A stretch of DNA of 64,000 bases from an uncultured Bacilli bacterium (GTDB lineage Bacteria > Bacillota_I > Bacilli_A > RFN20 > CAG-826). Below the pieces are notes generated by a model. That model was not told the origin of the DNA. It saw only the letters and a program-made list of their open reading frames with translations, and did no database searches. Within the stretch, counting starts at the first letter, position 1; each line of letters starts with the position of its first letter. A program made the position numbers and the translations under genes. Location: the NCBI GenBank assembly GCA_934700895.1, contig CAKUXV010000002.1, positions 248,001-312,000 of the forward strand, in the 5' to 3' direction. Below, one piece after another: positions 26,628 to 34,461 of the stretch.

Positions 26628-28523
26628 ATGAAAATCGTTTATTCTGAAAAAGAATTCGACGTTCAGGAACCGATCAATGGCTTCGAAGCCGCGAAATTGG
26701 TCGATCCAGAAAAGAAAAACAAGGCTTTGGCCTTCCGTCAAAACGGAAAGCTTTTCGACATGAATAATGTCGTTAACGAAGGAGAAATCAGCTTCGTTAT
26801 GCCCGAAGACCCCGATGGATTTGAGATGCTCAACCACTCCTGCAGCCACTTGATGGCCCAGGCCCTCATGCATCTATATCCCGGCTGCCTCTTTGGTTTT
26901 GGACCCGCCATCGAAGAAGGGTTCTATTATGATGTCGACTTCGGCGACCGCACAATCACCGAAAAAGACTTCCCTGCCATTGAGGCCGAGATGAAAAAGC
27001 TTTCCAAAGAAGCCATCCCCTATAAGAGAAAGGAAGTTTCTCAAGAGGAAGCCTGCGAAATCTTCAAAGCCAACCATTATAAAGTCGAGCACATCAAAGA
27101 ACTCGAAGGAACGATTTCCCTTTACGAGCAAGGGGATTTTGTCGACCTTTGCCGCGGGCCTCACGTTCCAAACACCTCTTACTTAAAACACTTCAAGCTT
27201 CTTAGCGTTGCCGGAGCCTATTGGAGGGGGGATTCCAAAAACAAGATGCTCACCCGCATTTACGCGACTTGCTATCCGACCAAAGAAGCTTTGGAAGAGC
27301 ATCTCCACATCCTCGAACTCCGCAAACAAAACGACCACCGAAAACTCGGCAAAGAATTAGGCTTATTCATGCTTAGCGATTACGCTCCTGGCATGCCCTT
27401 CTTCTTGCCGAAAGGCCAAATCGTGATGAATGAATTGACCTCTTACTGGAGAAAGCTTCACGCGCGTGAAAATTATAAGGAAATCACGACCCCGACTATG
27501 ATGTCGCGTTCTTTGTGGGAAACTTCCGGTCACTGGGACCACTACAAAGACAACATGTACACGACCAAGGTCGATGAAACCGACTACGCAATCAAGCCGA
27601 TGAACTGCCCGGGTGCGATGCTTGTTTATAAAAACGACATCCATTCTTATCGCGAACTTCCGCTTCGCCTTTCGGAAATGGGCCACGTTCATCGTCACGA
27701 AGCCAGCGGCGCCTTAAACGGCTTGTTCCGCGTCCGCGCCTTTACCCAAGACGATGCCCATATCTTGCTCCGTCGCGACCAAATCGAAAGCGAAGTCAAG
27801 AACATCATGCGCATTTTCGACGAAGTCTACAGCGTCTTCGGCCTTAGCTATCGCATCGTTTTATCCACCCGTCCCGATGATTTTATCGGCGAAGTTTCCT
27901 TCTGGGATGAATCCGAAAAGATTTTGGCGCAGGCCTGCAAAGATTCGGGTCACGAATATCAAATCAATCCGGGCGACGGCGCTTTCTATGGGCCGAAGCT
28001 CGACTTTAAGCTCCGGGACTCCATGGGACGTACCTGGCAATGCGGAACGATTCAGCTCGACGTCAACTTGCCACACCGCTTCGGCTGCTTCTATATCGAC
28101 GAAAACGGCGAACACGTCGAACCCGTCATGCTTCACCGCGTTGTCTTCGGTTCGATGGAACGCTTCATCGGCATCTTGATTGAAAACTATGGCGGCGCAT
28201 TCCCGACCTGGCTCGCTCCCGTCCAAGTCCGCTTGTTGCCGGTTAACGATGCTGCCCATGGCGAATACGCAAAGAAAGTTTACGAAGATCTCCGCAACGA
28301 GGGATTCCGCGTTGAAATCGACGAAGCTACGGAAAAACTTGGGTATCGTCTCCGCGCAGCCCAAGTTGAAAAAGTCCCCTACACCGTTGTTTTAGGCAAT
28401 AACGAAGCCGAATCTGGTTCCGTCACCTACCGCATCTACGGCCAAAAGGATCAAATCACCGTCAGTTTGGAAGAATTCAAGAAACTCCTCCATAACGCGA
28501 TTGACCAAAAACTTCGTTTCTAA
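26628..28523 (+). CDS. thrS: threonyl-tRNA synthetase
   Basis: A 631-residue class II synthetase. TGS domain (about 1-60), editing domain with HSCSHLMAQAL and YCDV-like DVDF motifs, catalytic core with motif 2 (RHEASGALNGLFRVRAFTQDDAH) and motif 3 (GSMERFIGILIE), and anticodon-binding domain. AAAAGGAG precedes the ATG at 26628, inside the T-box-controlled message; a longer in-frame reading runs through the T-box and is not a protein. Confidence 0.97.
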   Translation: MKIVYSEKEFDVQEPINGFEAAKLVDPEKKNKALAFRQNGKLFDMNNVVNEGEISFVMPEDPDGFEMLNHSCSHLMAQALMHLYPGCLFGFGPAIEEGFYYDVDFGDRTITEKDFPAIEAEMKKLSKEAIPYKRKEVSQEEACEIFKANHYKVEHIKELEGTISLYEQGDFVDLCRGPHVPNTSYLKHFKLLSVAGAYWRGDSKNKMLTRIYATCYPTKEALEEHLHILELRKQNDHRKLGKELGLFMLSDYAPGMPFFLPKGQIVMNELTSYWRKLHARENYKEITTPTMMSRSLWETSGHWDHYKDNMYTTKVDETDYAIKPMNCPGAMLVYKNDIHSYRELPLRLSEMGHVHRHEASGALNGLFRVRAFTQDDAHILLRRDQIESEVKNIMRIFDEVYSVFGLSYRIVLSTRPDDFIGEVSFWDESEKILAQACKDSGHEYQINPGDGAFYGPKLDFKLRDSMGRTWQCGTIQLDVNLPHRFGCFYIDENGEHVEPVMLHRVVFGSMERFIGILIENYGGAFPTWLAPVQVRLLPVNDAAHGEYAKKVYEDLRNEGFRVEIDEATEKLGYRLRAAQVEKVPYTVVLGNNEAESGSVTYRIYGQKDQITVSLEEFKKLLHNAIDQKLRF

Positions 28524-28932
28524 AAAATAGCCGCTGCGTAGGAATCCTTTCTTACACTTCTTTAACAGCCTTACCGCTTATATGGCGATTGCCTGTTTAC
28601 AAACTTACTAATTTTATTGTTATCCTATAGTTTGCGTCAGGAGATACGATCATCTTGCCACGCTTTGCTTGTTTAAAACCATTTGAATAAGACGTTTTAA
28701 TCTAAAGTAATTTTGTTTTCTTTTTGGACGAAGCAGCCAAGGATCAAATCGATGCAGTGCGAATTCATTTGCAAAACATGGGCGGTTTGGGCGGACGCCG
28801 CTCATTCTGAATAATCGGGTCTCGATAGCGAATGAACGAATAAAAAATCGGTTAGACTTGTCTCTTCATTAAATGCTTAAAAATTTACAAATTTTGGCCT
28901 GGACTTCCCAAGTTTGCGCTGAAAAAGTCTTA
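28524..28932. other. gene-free stretch after thrS with a possible gene fragment
   Basis: No intact gene or clear terminator. On the plus strand 28705-28810 an open frame ending in TGA reads like the start of a 2'-5' RNA ligase-type protein (FLDEAAKDQIDAVRIHLQNMG), but it has no start or ribosome site, so it may be a remnant. This assignment is weak. Confidence 0.3.
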
Positions 28933-29502
28933 TTATTGTTCTGAAGTCTCGTTCCCCAAACGAAATTTAATCGTTTCGCTTAATTCAATTGAAACAATAA
29001 ATGGAATCTCTTCTCCAATTTCCAAAGTTGTAAATTTCATTTGTCCTATGGAAATTCTGTCCTTATTCCTATTGGTATTAGGCGTTTCTTTATGGGCAAC
29101 GAATTTTAATCCGAATATTCCTTTTACAAATCTTTTCGCGAAATAGTCTTGTTTTGTTCGCTCCGTTGATAATTTATTTTCAAGGGTTTCAATCCAATTT
29201 ATCCATTCACCCTTTTCATCCACAAAGCAATCATATTCGCAAGGCACATTTTCCTGTCGAACATAAACGCCCAAAGACCTTTGTGCTTCTTCAGCGTTAA
29301 TGCCATATTTCTCAAATAGATCAAGGGAGGCCGGGTCTGCATTTAATGGCGCAGAATAATTGGTCCATTGGACAAATGTCGTATTGTCAGCTATCTCTTC
29401 TACCGAAATTTCATTATGAGTAAAGTCGACAGCATCGCTACACTCACTAACTGGACTTCCAAAATTCAGCGCAGTTAAGGCAGCCAAAAGCAAATGAATC
29501 AT
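28933..29502 (-). CDS. secreted hypothetical protein
   Basis: 189 residues starting with a short hydrophobic segment (MIHLLLAALTALNFGS), probably a signal peptide, then a soluble, charged domain with four cysteines. No family recognised. AAAGGATGATGATAAATG gives a weak ribosome site. Its ATG overlaps a TGA of the preceding frame as ATGA, suggesting coupling with the small membrane protein upstream. Codon use is more AT-rich than in its neighbours, in line with an acquired segment. Confidence 0.6.
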   Translation of the reverse strand: MIHLLLAALTALNFGSPVSECSDAVDFTHNEISVEEIADNTTFVQWTNYSAPLNADPASLDLFEKYGINAEEAQRSLGVYVRQENVPCEYDCFVDEKGEWINWIETLENKLSTERTKQDYFAKRFVKGIFGLKFVAHKETPNTNRNKDRISIGQMKFTTLEIGEEIPFIVSIELSETIKFRLGNETSEQ

Positions 29503-29710
29503 TTATCATCATCCTTTCCACGTTTATCATCTTCAGAACGCTTTTTGATACTTCGCACAAAATTAAGCTCCCATACGCTGCAATTTCGACAAAAATGACT
29601 AAAGGGAAATAATATTTGAAATGTTTTCCTGCATCCACACTCCCAAGAATTTCCCACACAATAAAACCGCAAACCAAAAAAACAAAAAATGCTATAACTG
29701 ACTTTTTCAA
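29447..29710 (-). CDS. small two-helix membrane protein, possibly frameshifted at its end
   Basis: Starts at a TTG (29710) preceded by AAAGGAG at ideal spacing. Two transmembrane helices (IAFFVFLVCGFIVWEIL and PLVIFVEIAAYGSLILC). As read, the frame runs 56 bases into the next gene. In another frame the final stretch reads IKKRSEDDKRGKDDDK and stops at 29499-29501, overlapping the next ATG as ATGA. That charged tail is a better end, so a frameshift near 29550 or a sequencing error is likely. Confidence 0.5.
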   Translation of the reverse strand: MKKSVIAFFVFLVCGFIVWEILGSVDAGKHFKYYFPLVIFVEIAAYGSLILCEVSKSVLKMINVERMMINDSFAFGCLNCAEFWKSS

Positions 29711-29956
29711 AACAGTGCTCCTTTGCTTTGATAAATGTTAAAAAGAACAGAATAGGCTTTATTATTTTAAAATTGTGCTATTCAAATATGTCAAGGGCGA
29801 TAATATATTTTCTAGATATTTTCAATACTCGTGCCACATGGTTTGAACTTAGCCGTCTCAAACATTTCTTGTTTCGCTCATTTTGCAGCAGGCATCGTGT
29901 TATAAAATCCCATTATTAGTTAAAGCCCCGAGACATAGACATAGAATTATTTAGCG

Positions 29957-30466
29957 TTAAAAGCCCGCGTCGCGAAGGATTTCCGCACGTTTTCTCAAAT
30001 ATTCGGCGTCGCTCACCAAACCGTCTTGGTGGAGTTGATCGAGCTCTTTTAACCGTGAGGAATAATCCGTTTCGATTTTATTTTCCGGTGCAGATTTAAC
30101 GAATCCTGATTCAATGGTTTCAGCATCTTCTTTAATCCCGGCCGAATCTTCTTGGATTCTAGGCTCAGGAAAAGGATCCGCTGGCATGGCCTTCATCTTG
30201 CGGTAAGATAACAAACTAACGATTAGCAACGAGATTCCAATTGTTAGGCAGATAACGCCCCGAACAACCGAGGTGACTTTAGAAGCCTCAATGTCGAAGG
30301 CAATGTTCATGCTTTCGTACAATTTTTCAAGGGAAGGCAAATGCAAAAGGCTTAACAAAGACATCAATCCATCGCTAGTCAAAACGCAGCCGATCACTAA
30401 GGTTATGATGGCTTTCTTTTTAACGCTGCTGCGAGAAGGCAGCAATCTGTCTTCGTTATTTTCCAT
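29957..30466 (-). CDS. membrane protein with SHOCT-like C-terminal motif
   Basis: 169 residues. Two transmembrane helices (AIITLVIGCVLTSDGLMSLLSLL and VVRGVICLTIGISLLIVSLLSY), an acidic linker, and a C-terminal 30-residue segment RLKELDQLHQDGLVSDAEYLRKRAEIL that matches the SHOCT short C-terminal domain. Function unknown. It starts 22 bases after the ogt stop and is probably cotranscribed with it; no strong ribosome site was seen. Confidence 0.7.
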   Translation of the reverse strand: MENNEDRLLPSRSSVKKKAIITLVIGCVLTSDGLMSLLSLLHLPSLEKLYESMNIAFDIEASKVTSVVRGVICLTIGISLLIVSLLSYRKMKAMPADPFPEPRIQEDSAGIKEDAETIESGFVKSAPENKIETDYSSRLKELDQLHQDGLVSDAEYLRKRAEILRDAGF

Positions 30467-30488
30467 GTTTTTCGATCAAAAATCTTAT

Positions 30489-31016
30489 TTAGATTTTATA
30501 TCCCGAATCTTCGTCATCATCATGATAATCTGGGGCGACGAAGTCACGGTTCATATGTTGATGTTCAAAGGCTAGAAGACCTTTTTTCATTTTTAGACGA
30601 TCGCCAACGTAAGTCCTTAATTTCTTATCGGATCCAATCACACGATGACAGGGAATCCAAATGGGGCACGAATTCGTATGCAACGCTTCTTCCACCGTTT
30701 CCAAAGGGAGATTGAGCTCGCTTGCAATGCGTTCATAAGTAATGAATTTGCCATAGGCGACATGGTCACGCACAAAGAAATAAATGCCGCGTTCCGTATC
30801 CGACCCCAAAGGATCGACGGGCACGGTAAATTCTTTCCGTTGCCCGGCAATATATTGGTTCAATTCCTGAATCGCCTCAATGAGAACGCCGTCTTCCTCG
30901 CGAAAGCAGCCCGGCAAAGTGCCAGACCCGAACAAAACCGTCACAATCGCCTTACCGTTCGAAACCAAGGTCATCTCGCCAAGTTCAGTTTCATAACTAA
31001 AATAAGAATAACTCAT
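30489..31016 (-). CDS. ogt: methylated-DNA--protein-cysteine methyltransferase
   Basis: A 175-residue suicide repair enzyme that removes O6-alkyl groups from guanine. The active-site motif is IWIPCHRVIGSDKKLRTYVG (PCHRV with the acceptor Cys), preceded by the helix-turn-helix YGKFITYERIASELNLP. The last 20 residues are an acidic extension (APDYHDDDEDSGYKI). It is expressed from a TTGACC-16-TAAAAA promoter ending 7 bases before the ATG. Confidence 0.93.
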   Translation of the reverse strand: MSYSYFSYETELGEMTLVSNGKAIVTVLFGSGTLPGCFREEDGVLIEAIQELNQYIAGQRKEFTVPVDPLGSDTERGIYFFVRDHVAYGKFITYERIASELNLPLETVEEALHTNSCPIWIPCHRVIGSDKKLRTYVGDRLKMKKGLLAFEHQHMNRDFVAPDYHDDDEDSGYKI

Positions 31017-31023
31017 GCCTTTA

Positions 31024-31051
31024 TTTTTAGGAGCAGGATGGGCTTGGTCAA
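31024..31051 (-). promoter_or_regulatory. leaderless promoter of ogt
   Basis: TTGACC, 16-base spacer, TAAAAA, then 7 bases to the ATG at 31016 on the minus strand. No Shine-Dalgarno. Confidence 0.65.
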
Positions 31052-31162
31052 GAGGCGCAGCGATTTTTTTCTTATTTTCTCTATTTATTTGAATAGAAAA
31101 AACGGAAATAAAATATATACAGGAACATATATATCCATCATTTAATATTGCGTAAAACGTGA

Positions 31163-31168
31163 TAAAAT
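31163..31168 (+). promoter_or_regulatory. -10 box of leaderless promoter for the Fic-like gene
   Basis: TAAAAT, 6 bases before the ATG at 31175. TTTAAT 16 bases further upstream may act as -35. Confidence 0.55.
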
Positions 31169-31174
31169 AAAGTT

Positions 31175-32128
31175 ATGTCAAAGATAAATGCCCCTTATAA
31201 TTGCGTTTATACGCTTAACAATGAATTGCTTTTAAAAACAAGCGAAATCGCCTTTCAAGTAGGACGGTTTTCCGTCTTGTCATCTCATCATCCCGATGAC
31301 GAGAATACGGCAAAGGAAACCAAAGCGCTTCTAACTTTTGACGGAGTAAGCCTTACTCCCAGCCAATTCCGCGCTTTGGGAGAAGGCGGATTCTCCACGC
31401 TTCCTCAGGCCGAAGGTTTATTCACGCTCATGAAGGCGATGCCAAAAATCGATCCCTTCGACATGGGTTTTATGGATCAATTCGAAAAAGCTTATTTTCC
31501 GCTTGGAGCCCCGCGCCGATGTGGAAGAAAGGCGGAGGATTTTGATTACACCGTCCCCTTGAAAGCCAAAATCCAGCCGATGCTTCAGGCAATTTATCAC
31601 TTCCAAAATAGCAGTCAGGAAAGGATTCACCCTTTGTGTTTGAGCGGCCTTTTCTATTTCCAAATGCAAGCGATTCAGCCCTATTCGCGTTCTGGAATCG
31701 TGCTTTCCCTTTATTTAATGAAGGCTATCCTCGTCCATTATTGCAAAGACCTCATGGACCTTCCTTTGTTCCAAGTGATGCTATCCAAGCGTGCGGACCT
31801 CGATCACGCTTACGAGGGATCGGTCGAAAGCGGAGACACTTCTCCTTTCCTTTACGAATCCTTGCTTTGCGTAGAATCCGCCCTCAGTCAAGCTTTGAAA
31901 AAATCCCTACGGTCTATTCAAAGCAAAACCCCGTTATTGGAAAAACTTCTTTCCAAAATGGAAGATGGACGGTTCTATAGTGCCCAAGAACTTTGTGATC
32001 TTTTGGGTTTGAAATCACGATTGGGCCTGCAAAAAAATTACATTCGCCCGGGGCTAGACAACAAATACCTTGTGATGCTCAACCCCCTTACGCCCACCGA
32101 CCGCAATCAAAAATACAAAAAGGCATAA
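31175..32128 (+). CDS. Fic-fold protein with degenerate active site
   Basis: 317 residues. The N-terminal part (LLLKTSEIAFQVGRF) and the segment RIHPLCLSGLFYFQMQAI align by eye with Fic-domain proteins, where the catalytic loop should read HPFxxGNGRxxR. Here it is QPYSRSGIVLSL: the catalytic His is Gln and the nucleotide-binding GNGR is missing, so AMPylation is not expected. A C-terminal winged-helix-like segment (SAQELCDLLGLKSRLGLQ) follows, suggesting DNA binding. Role unknown. The next gene begins 3 bases downstream. Confidence 0.65.
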   Translation: MSKINAPYNCVYTLNNELLLKTSEIAFQVGRFSVLSSHHPDDENTAKETKALLTFDGVSLTPSQFRALGEGGFSTLPQAEGLFTLMKAMPKIDPFDMGFMDQFEKAYFPLGAPRRCGRKAEDFDYTVPLKAKIQPMLQAIYHFQNSSQERIHPLCLSGLFYFQMQAIQPYSRSGIVLSLYLMKAILVHYCKDLMDLPLFQVMLSKRADLDHAYEGSVESGDTSPFLYESLLCVESALSQALKKSLRSIQSKTPLLEKLLSKMEDGRFYSAQELCDLLGLKSRLGLQKNYIRPGLDNKYLVMLNPLTPTDRNQKYKKA

Positions 32129-32131
32129 ACC

Positions 32132-32518
32132 ATGGACTTATTCTTGCTTCTTTCTCTTCTTGCCCTCATCCTCTATTTTGCAGGCTTCATTTTGCTTTCT
32201 TCCAAACGAAAAGAAGATTTTAAAATCTTTGCAATTGGCGTTAGCCTTTCCTTGGTTGGTTTTCTCTTATTCACGGTGTTTTCTGCGCTTTTCACCCAAA
32301 AAACCTTTGCCCAGGATAAAACTCTATACGGCTATTTGGCCGTGTCTTTCTTGGATTTCGCCTTGCTCGGTTTGTTGATCTCCCCCTTACTAGGGAGATG
32401 GATTTCTTGGAAATACCTTAAAAGCGTAGGCTACAGCATTTTCTTTTGTTCGATGGTTTGCACGCTGGCTTTCTCCGTCATGCTCGCTTTAAGCATTTTG
32501 CAGCACGGCGCGGCCTGA
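32132..32518 (+). CDS. small four-helix membrane protein
   Basis: 128 residues with four hydrophobic segments and short charged loops; no family recognised. It begins 3 bases after the stop of the Fic-like gene with only a weak ribosome site, so it is probably expressed with it. It converges with the next gene, whose stop is 2 bases away. Confidence 0.6.
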   Translation: MDLFLLLSLLALILYFAGFILLSSKRKEDFKIFAIGVSLSLVGFLLFTVFSALFTQKTFAQDKTLYGYLAVSFLDFALLGLLISPLLGRWISWKYLKSVGYSIFFCSMVCTLAFSVMLALSILQHGAA

Positions 32519-32519
32519 T

Positions 32520-32999
32520 TTACTTCTCGTTAAAATAAACAAACGACTGTGCTTCGGGATTACATCCGATGTAGCAAAAGCCAATGAATATCCAATCGGA
32601 TACGATTTTTTTGCAAGTGACCTCGTCGAATCGTTCCAAAATGGGATACAAAGCCTCTTCGTGACGAAGATAAGCGTCAAATAGGGTAGCAAACTTCAAT
32701 AAATGGACAGGGATCGAAGAAATATCCGCGTCAAGCAATGCGTCGAGCTCATCCCAGCAAGCGTCATTCTCCGCGACAAACGAATTCCCGTTTAAATAAG
32801 GATAAAGCACTTTCCTTTTTCGGAAATGAAGAGACAGCGGACGGAGGTAAGGGAGCAATTTGATGAAACCTTTGGGGTCGTCTTTCAAATGCTTTCTCAG
32901 CCAATTCATCGTATCTCCCAGGGCTTCTCCTTCCATTTCAAGCGAACTTGATAAGGTCAAGTTCTCAAAGCAGCATCCGTTTTCGCACACTTCAAACAT
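32520..32999 (-). CDS. hemerythrin-like (HHE-type) protein
   Basis: About 159 residues. LSLHFRKRKVLYPYL and YLRHEEALYPIL resemble the two helix motifs of HHE/DUF438 hemerythrin-like proteins (HxxREExLLFPYLE type), which bind a di-iron site. Only part of the usual His/Glu ligands is visible, so metal binding is uncertain. The start at 32999 (MFEVCENG) has a weak AAGG upstream; a TTG at 33035 is an alternative. Confidence 0.5.
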   Translation of the reverse strand: MFEVCENGCCFENLTLSSSLEMEGEALGDTMNWLRKHLKDDPKGFIKLLPYLRPLSLHFRKRKVLYPYLNGNSFVAENDACWDELDALLDADISSIPVHLLKFATLFDAYLRHEEALYPILERFDEVTCKKIVSDWIFIGFCYIGCNPEAQSFVYFNEK

Positions 33000-33072
33000 G
33001 GCTATAACCTTACTCCATTTGTCCTCTTCCTCCAAGGGAGGAGCATTTTTCTAAAGAAAAAGAAAATAAGGC

Positions 33073-33100
33073 TTGATAAACGTTTCAAAATGCATATCAT
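33073..33100 (+). promoter_or_regulatory. promoter of infC-rpmI-rplT
   Basis: TTGATA, 16-base spacer, TATCAT, giving a leader of about 145 bases. Confidence 0.65.
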
Positions 33101-33106
33101 ATGCAC

Positions 33107-33228
33107 GTCGATAAATGTAGAAAGCAATCGCTTCCGGCGATTCGCCAGATTCTCCAAGGAGAGAATTGGCCTGGAAACTACTGAACCAACCTTCAGAAGC
33201 CGGATTGCCATTGCCATCCGGCTTTTTT
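33107..33228 (+). promoter_or_regulatory. infC leader with attenuator (L20-leader position)
   Basis: A structured leader that ends in a terminator: AAGCCGGAT (33197-33205), 10-base loop, ATCCGGCTT (33216-33224), then T run, 24 bases before the infC start. In B. subtilis this operon is controlled by premature termination mediated by L20 binding its leader. The same position and architecture suggest the same mechanism here; the L20-binding fold was not verified. Confidence 0.75.
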
Positions 33229-33251
33229 GACGTCTTAGGAGGAAATCACCC

Positions 33252-33815
33252 ATAGCTTACATTAACCGAAACGATCGCCATCGCCCCATGAAGCGCTTGG
33301 ATCCCATCAACGAGAATGTCCGTTATCCTATGGTACAAGTCATTGGACCCAACGGAGAGAACCTCGGGCACATGCCGTCCCGCCGCGCAAATGAGCTCGC
33401 CGCCAGTTACGACCTCGACCTCTTCTGCGTTGCTCCGAACGCCAACCCGCCCGTGTGCAAAATCCTCAACTACGGCAAATACCGATTCGAAAAGGAAAAA
33501 GCCGAAAAGGAAAACAAGCGTAAATCCAAGGCCGCTGAGTTAAAGGAAATCCAAATCCACATGCAAATTGGCATGCACGACTTGGAAACCAAAGCAAAAA
33601 AAGGCCGGCAATTCTTGCAAGATGGTGACAAAGTCAATGTCCGCGTCATCCTCAAAGGCCGCGAAATGGCTCACAAGGAACTCGGCGAGGAATTACTTGC
33701 AAAGTTCTTGGAAATGTTAAGTGTTGAAGGATTGACCACCTTCGTCGAAAAAAAGCCCGATTGGGATGGCAAATGCTACTCCTGCATCGTCGCACCGAAA
33801 GGCAAACAAAAATAA
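33252..33815 (+). CDS. infC: translation initiation factor IF-3 (ATA start codon)
   Basis: 187 residues. The N-domain motif INENVRYPMVQVIGPNGENLG and C-domain KEIQIHMQIGMHDLETK and GREMAHKELG identify IF-3, which checks the start codon and initiator tRNA on the 30S subunit. The conserved N-terminus IAYINRNDRHRPMKRLD continues upstream of the first ATG (33288) to an ATA codon at 33252, placed 8 bases after AGGAGG. A non-AUG start (AUU, AUC or AUA) is a known hallmark of infC and underlies IF-3 autoregulation. Confidence 0.93.
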   Translation: MAYINRNDRHRPMKRLDPINENVRYPMVQVIGPNGENLGHMPSRRANELAASYDLDLFCVAPNANPPVCKILNYGKYRFEKEKAEKENKRKSKAAELKEIQIHMQIGMHDLETKAKKGRQFLQDGDKVNVRVILKGREMAHKELGEELLAKFLEMLSVEGLTTFVEKKPDWDGKCYSCIVAPKGKQK

Positions 33816-33826
33816 AGGAGAAATTT

Positions 33827-34021
33827 ATGCCGAAGATGAAAACGAATCGCTCCCTTGCCAAGAGAGTGAAAGTGACCGGAAACGGTAAACTCAAATACGT
33901 CCACGCGTATAAAGGCCACCACGCCCCTTACAAAACCGCGAAGCAATGCCGTCAGCTCCGCCGTGCTGGCATGATCGACAAAACCGACTACAAGCGCATC
34001 CGCTTCATGATCGTCAAGTAA
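33827..34021 (+). CDS. rpmI: 50S ribosomal protein L35
   Basis: A 64-residue basic large-subunit protein: MPKMKTNRSLAKRVKVTG start, GHHAPYKTAKQCRQLR in the centre. AAAGGAG precedes the ATG. Middle gene of infC-rpmI-rplT, 11 bases after infC. Confidence 0.95.
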   Translation: MPKMKTNRSLAKRVKVTGNGKLKYVHAYKGHHAPYKTAKQCRQLRRAGMIDKTDYKRIRFMIVK

Positions 34022-34040
34022 TTAGGAGGAAGAACGAACA

Positions 34041-34394
34041 ATGGCTAGAGTCAAAGGTGGCACCGTTACCCGTGCCCGTCGCAAGAAGATCTTGAAAGCC
34101 GCCGAAGGTTATTTCGGCTCCAAGCACCTTCTCTTCAAAACCGCCAAAGAGCAAGTTTGCCACTCGCTCCGTTATGCGTACAATTCCCGTCGCCTTGTCA
34201 AGCGCGACTACCGCAAGCTTTGGATCAAGCGTATCAACGCCGCTTGCCGTCTCAATGGAATCTCTTATTCCAAATTTATGGGTGGCTTGAAGAAGGCCAA
34301 CATCGAAATCAACCGCAAGATGCTTTCTGAAATCGCAATCGCCGATCCCAAAGCCTTCACCAGCCTCGTCGAGACCGCGAAGAAAGCGGCTTAA
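34041..34394 (+). CDS. rplT: 50S ribosomal protein L20
   Basis: A 117-residue 23S rRNA-binding protein needed early in 50S assembly, and the repressor of this operon in B. subtilis. MARVKGGTVTRARRKKILKAAEGYFGSKH and RDYRKLWIKRINAACRLNGISYSKFMGGLKKA are typical. AGGAGG precedes the ATG. Confidence 0.96.
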   Translation: MARVKGGTVTRARRKKILKAAEGYFGSKHLLFKTAKEQVCHSLRYAYNSRRLVKRDYRKLWIKRINAACRLNGISYSKFMGGLKKANIEINRKMLSEIAIADPKAFTSLVETAKKAA

Positions 34395-34412
34395 TCGGAT
34401 TCCGATTTAACC

Positions 34413-34445
34413 AAAAAAGTTCCGAGAAATTCGGAACTTTTTTAT
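34413..34445. terminator. bidirectional terminator after rplT
   Basis: GTTCCGA, 5-base loop, TCGGAAC, extended by A and T runs on both sides. It separates rplT from a converging gene. Confidence 0.85.
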
Positions 34446-34461
34446 TATGGTTATGATCCAT

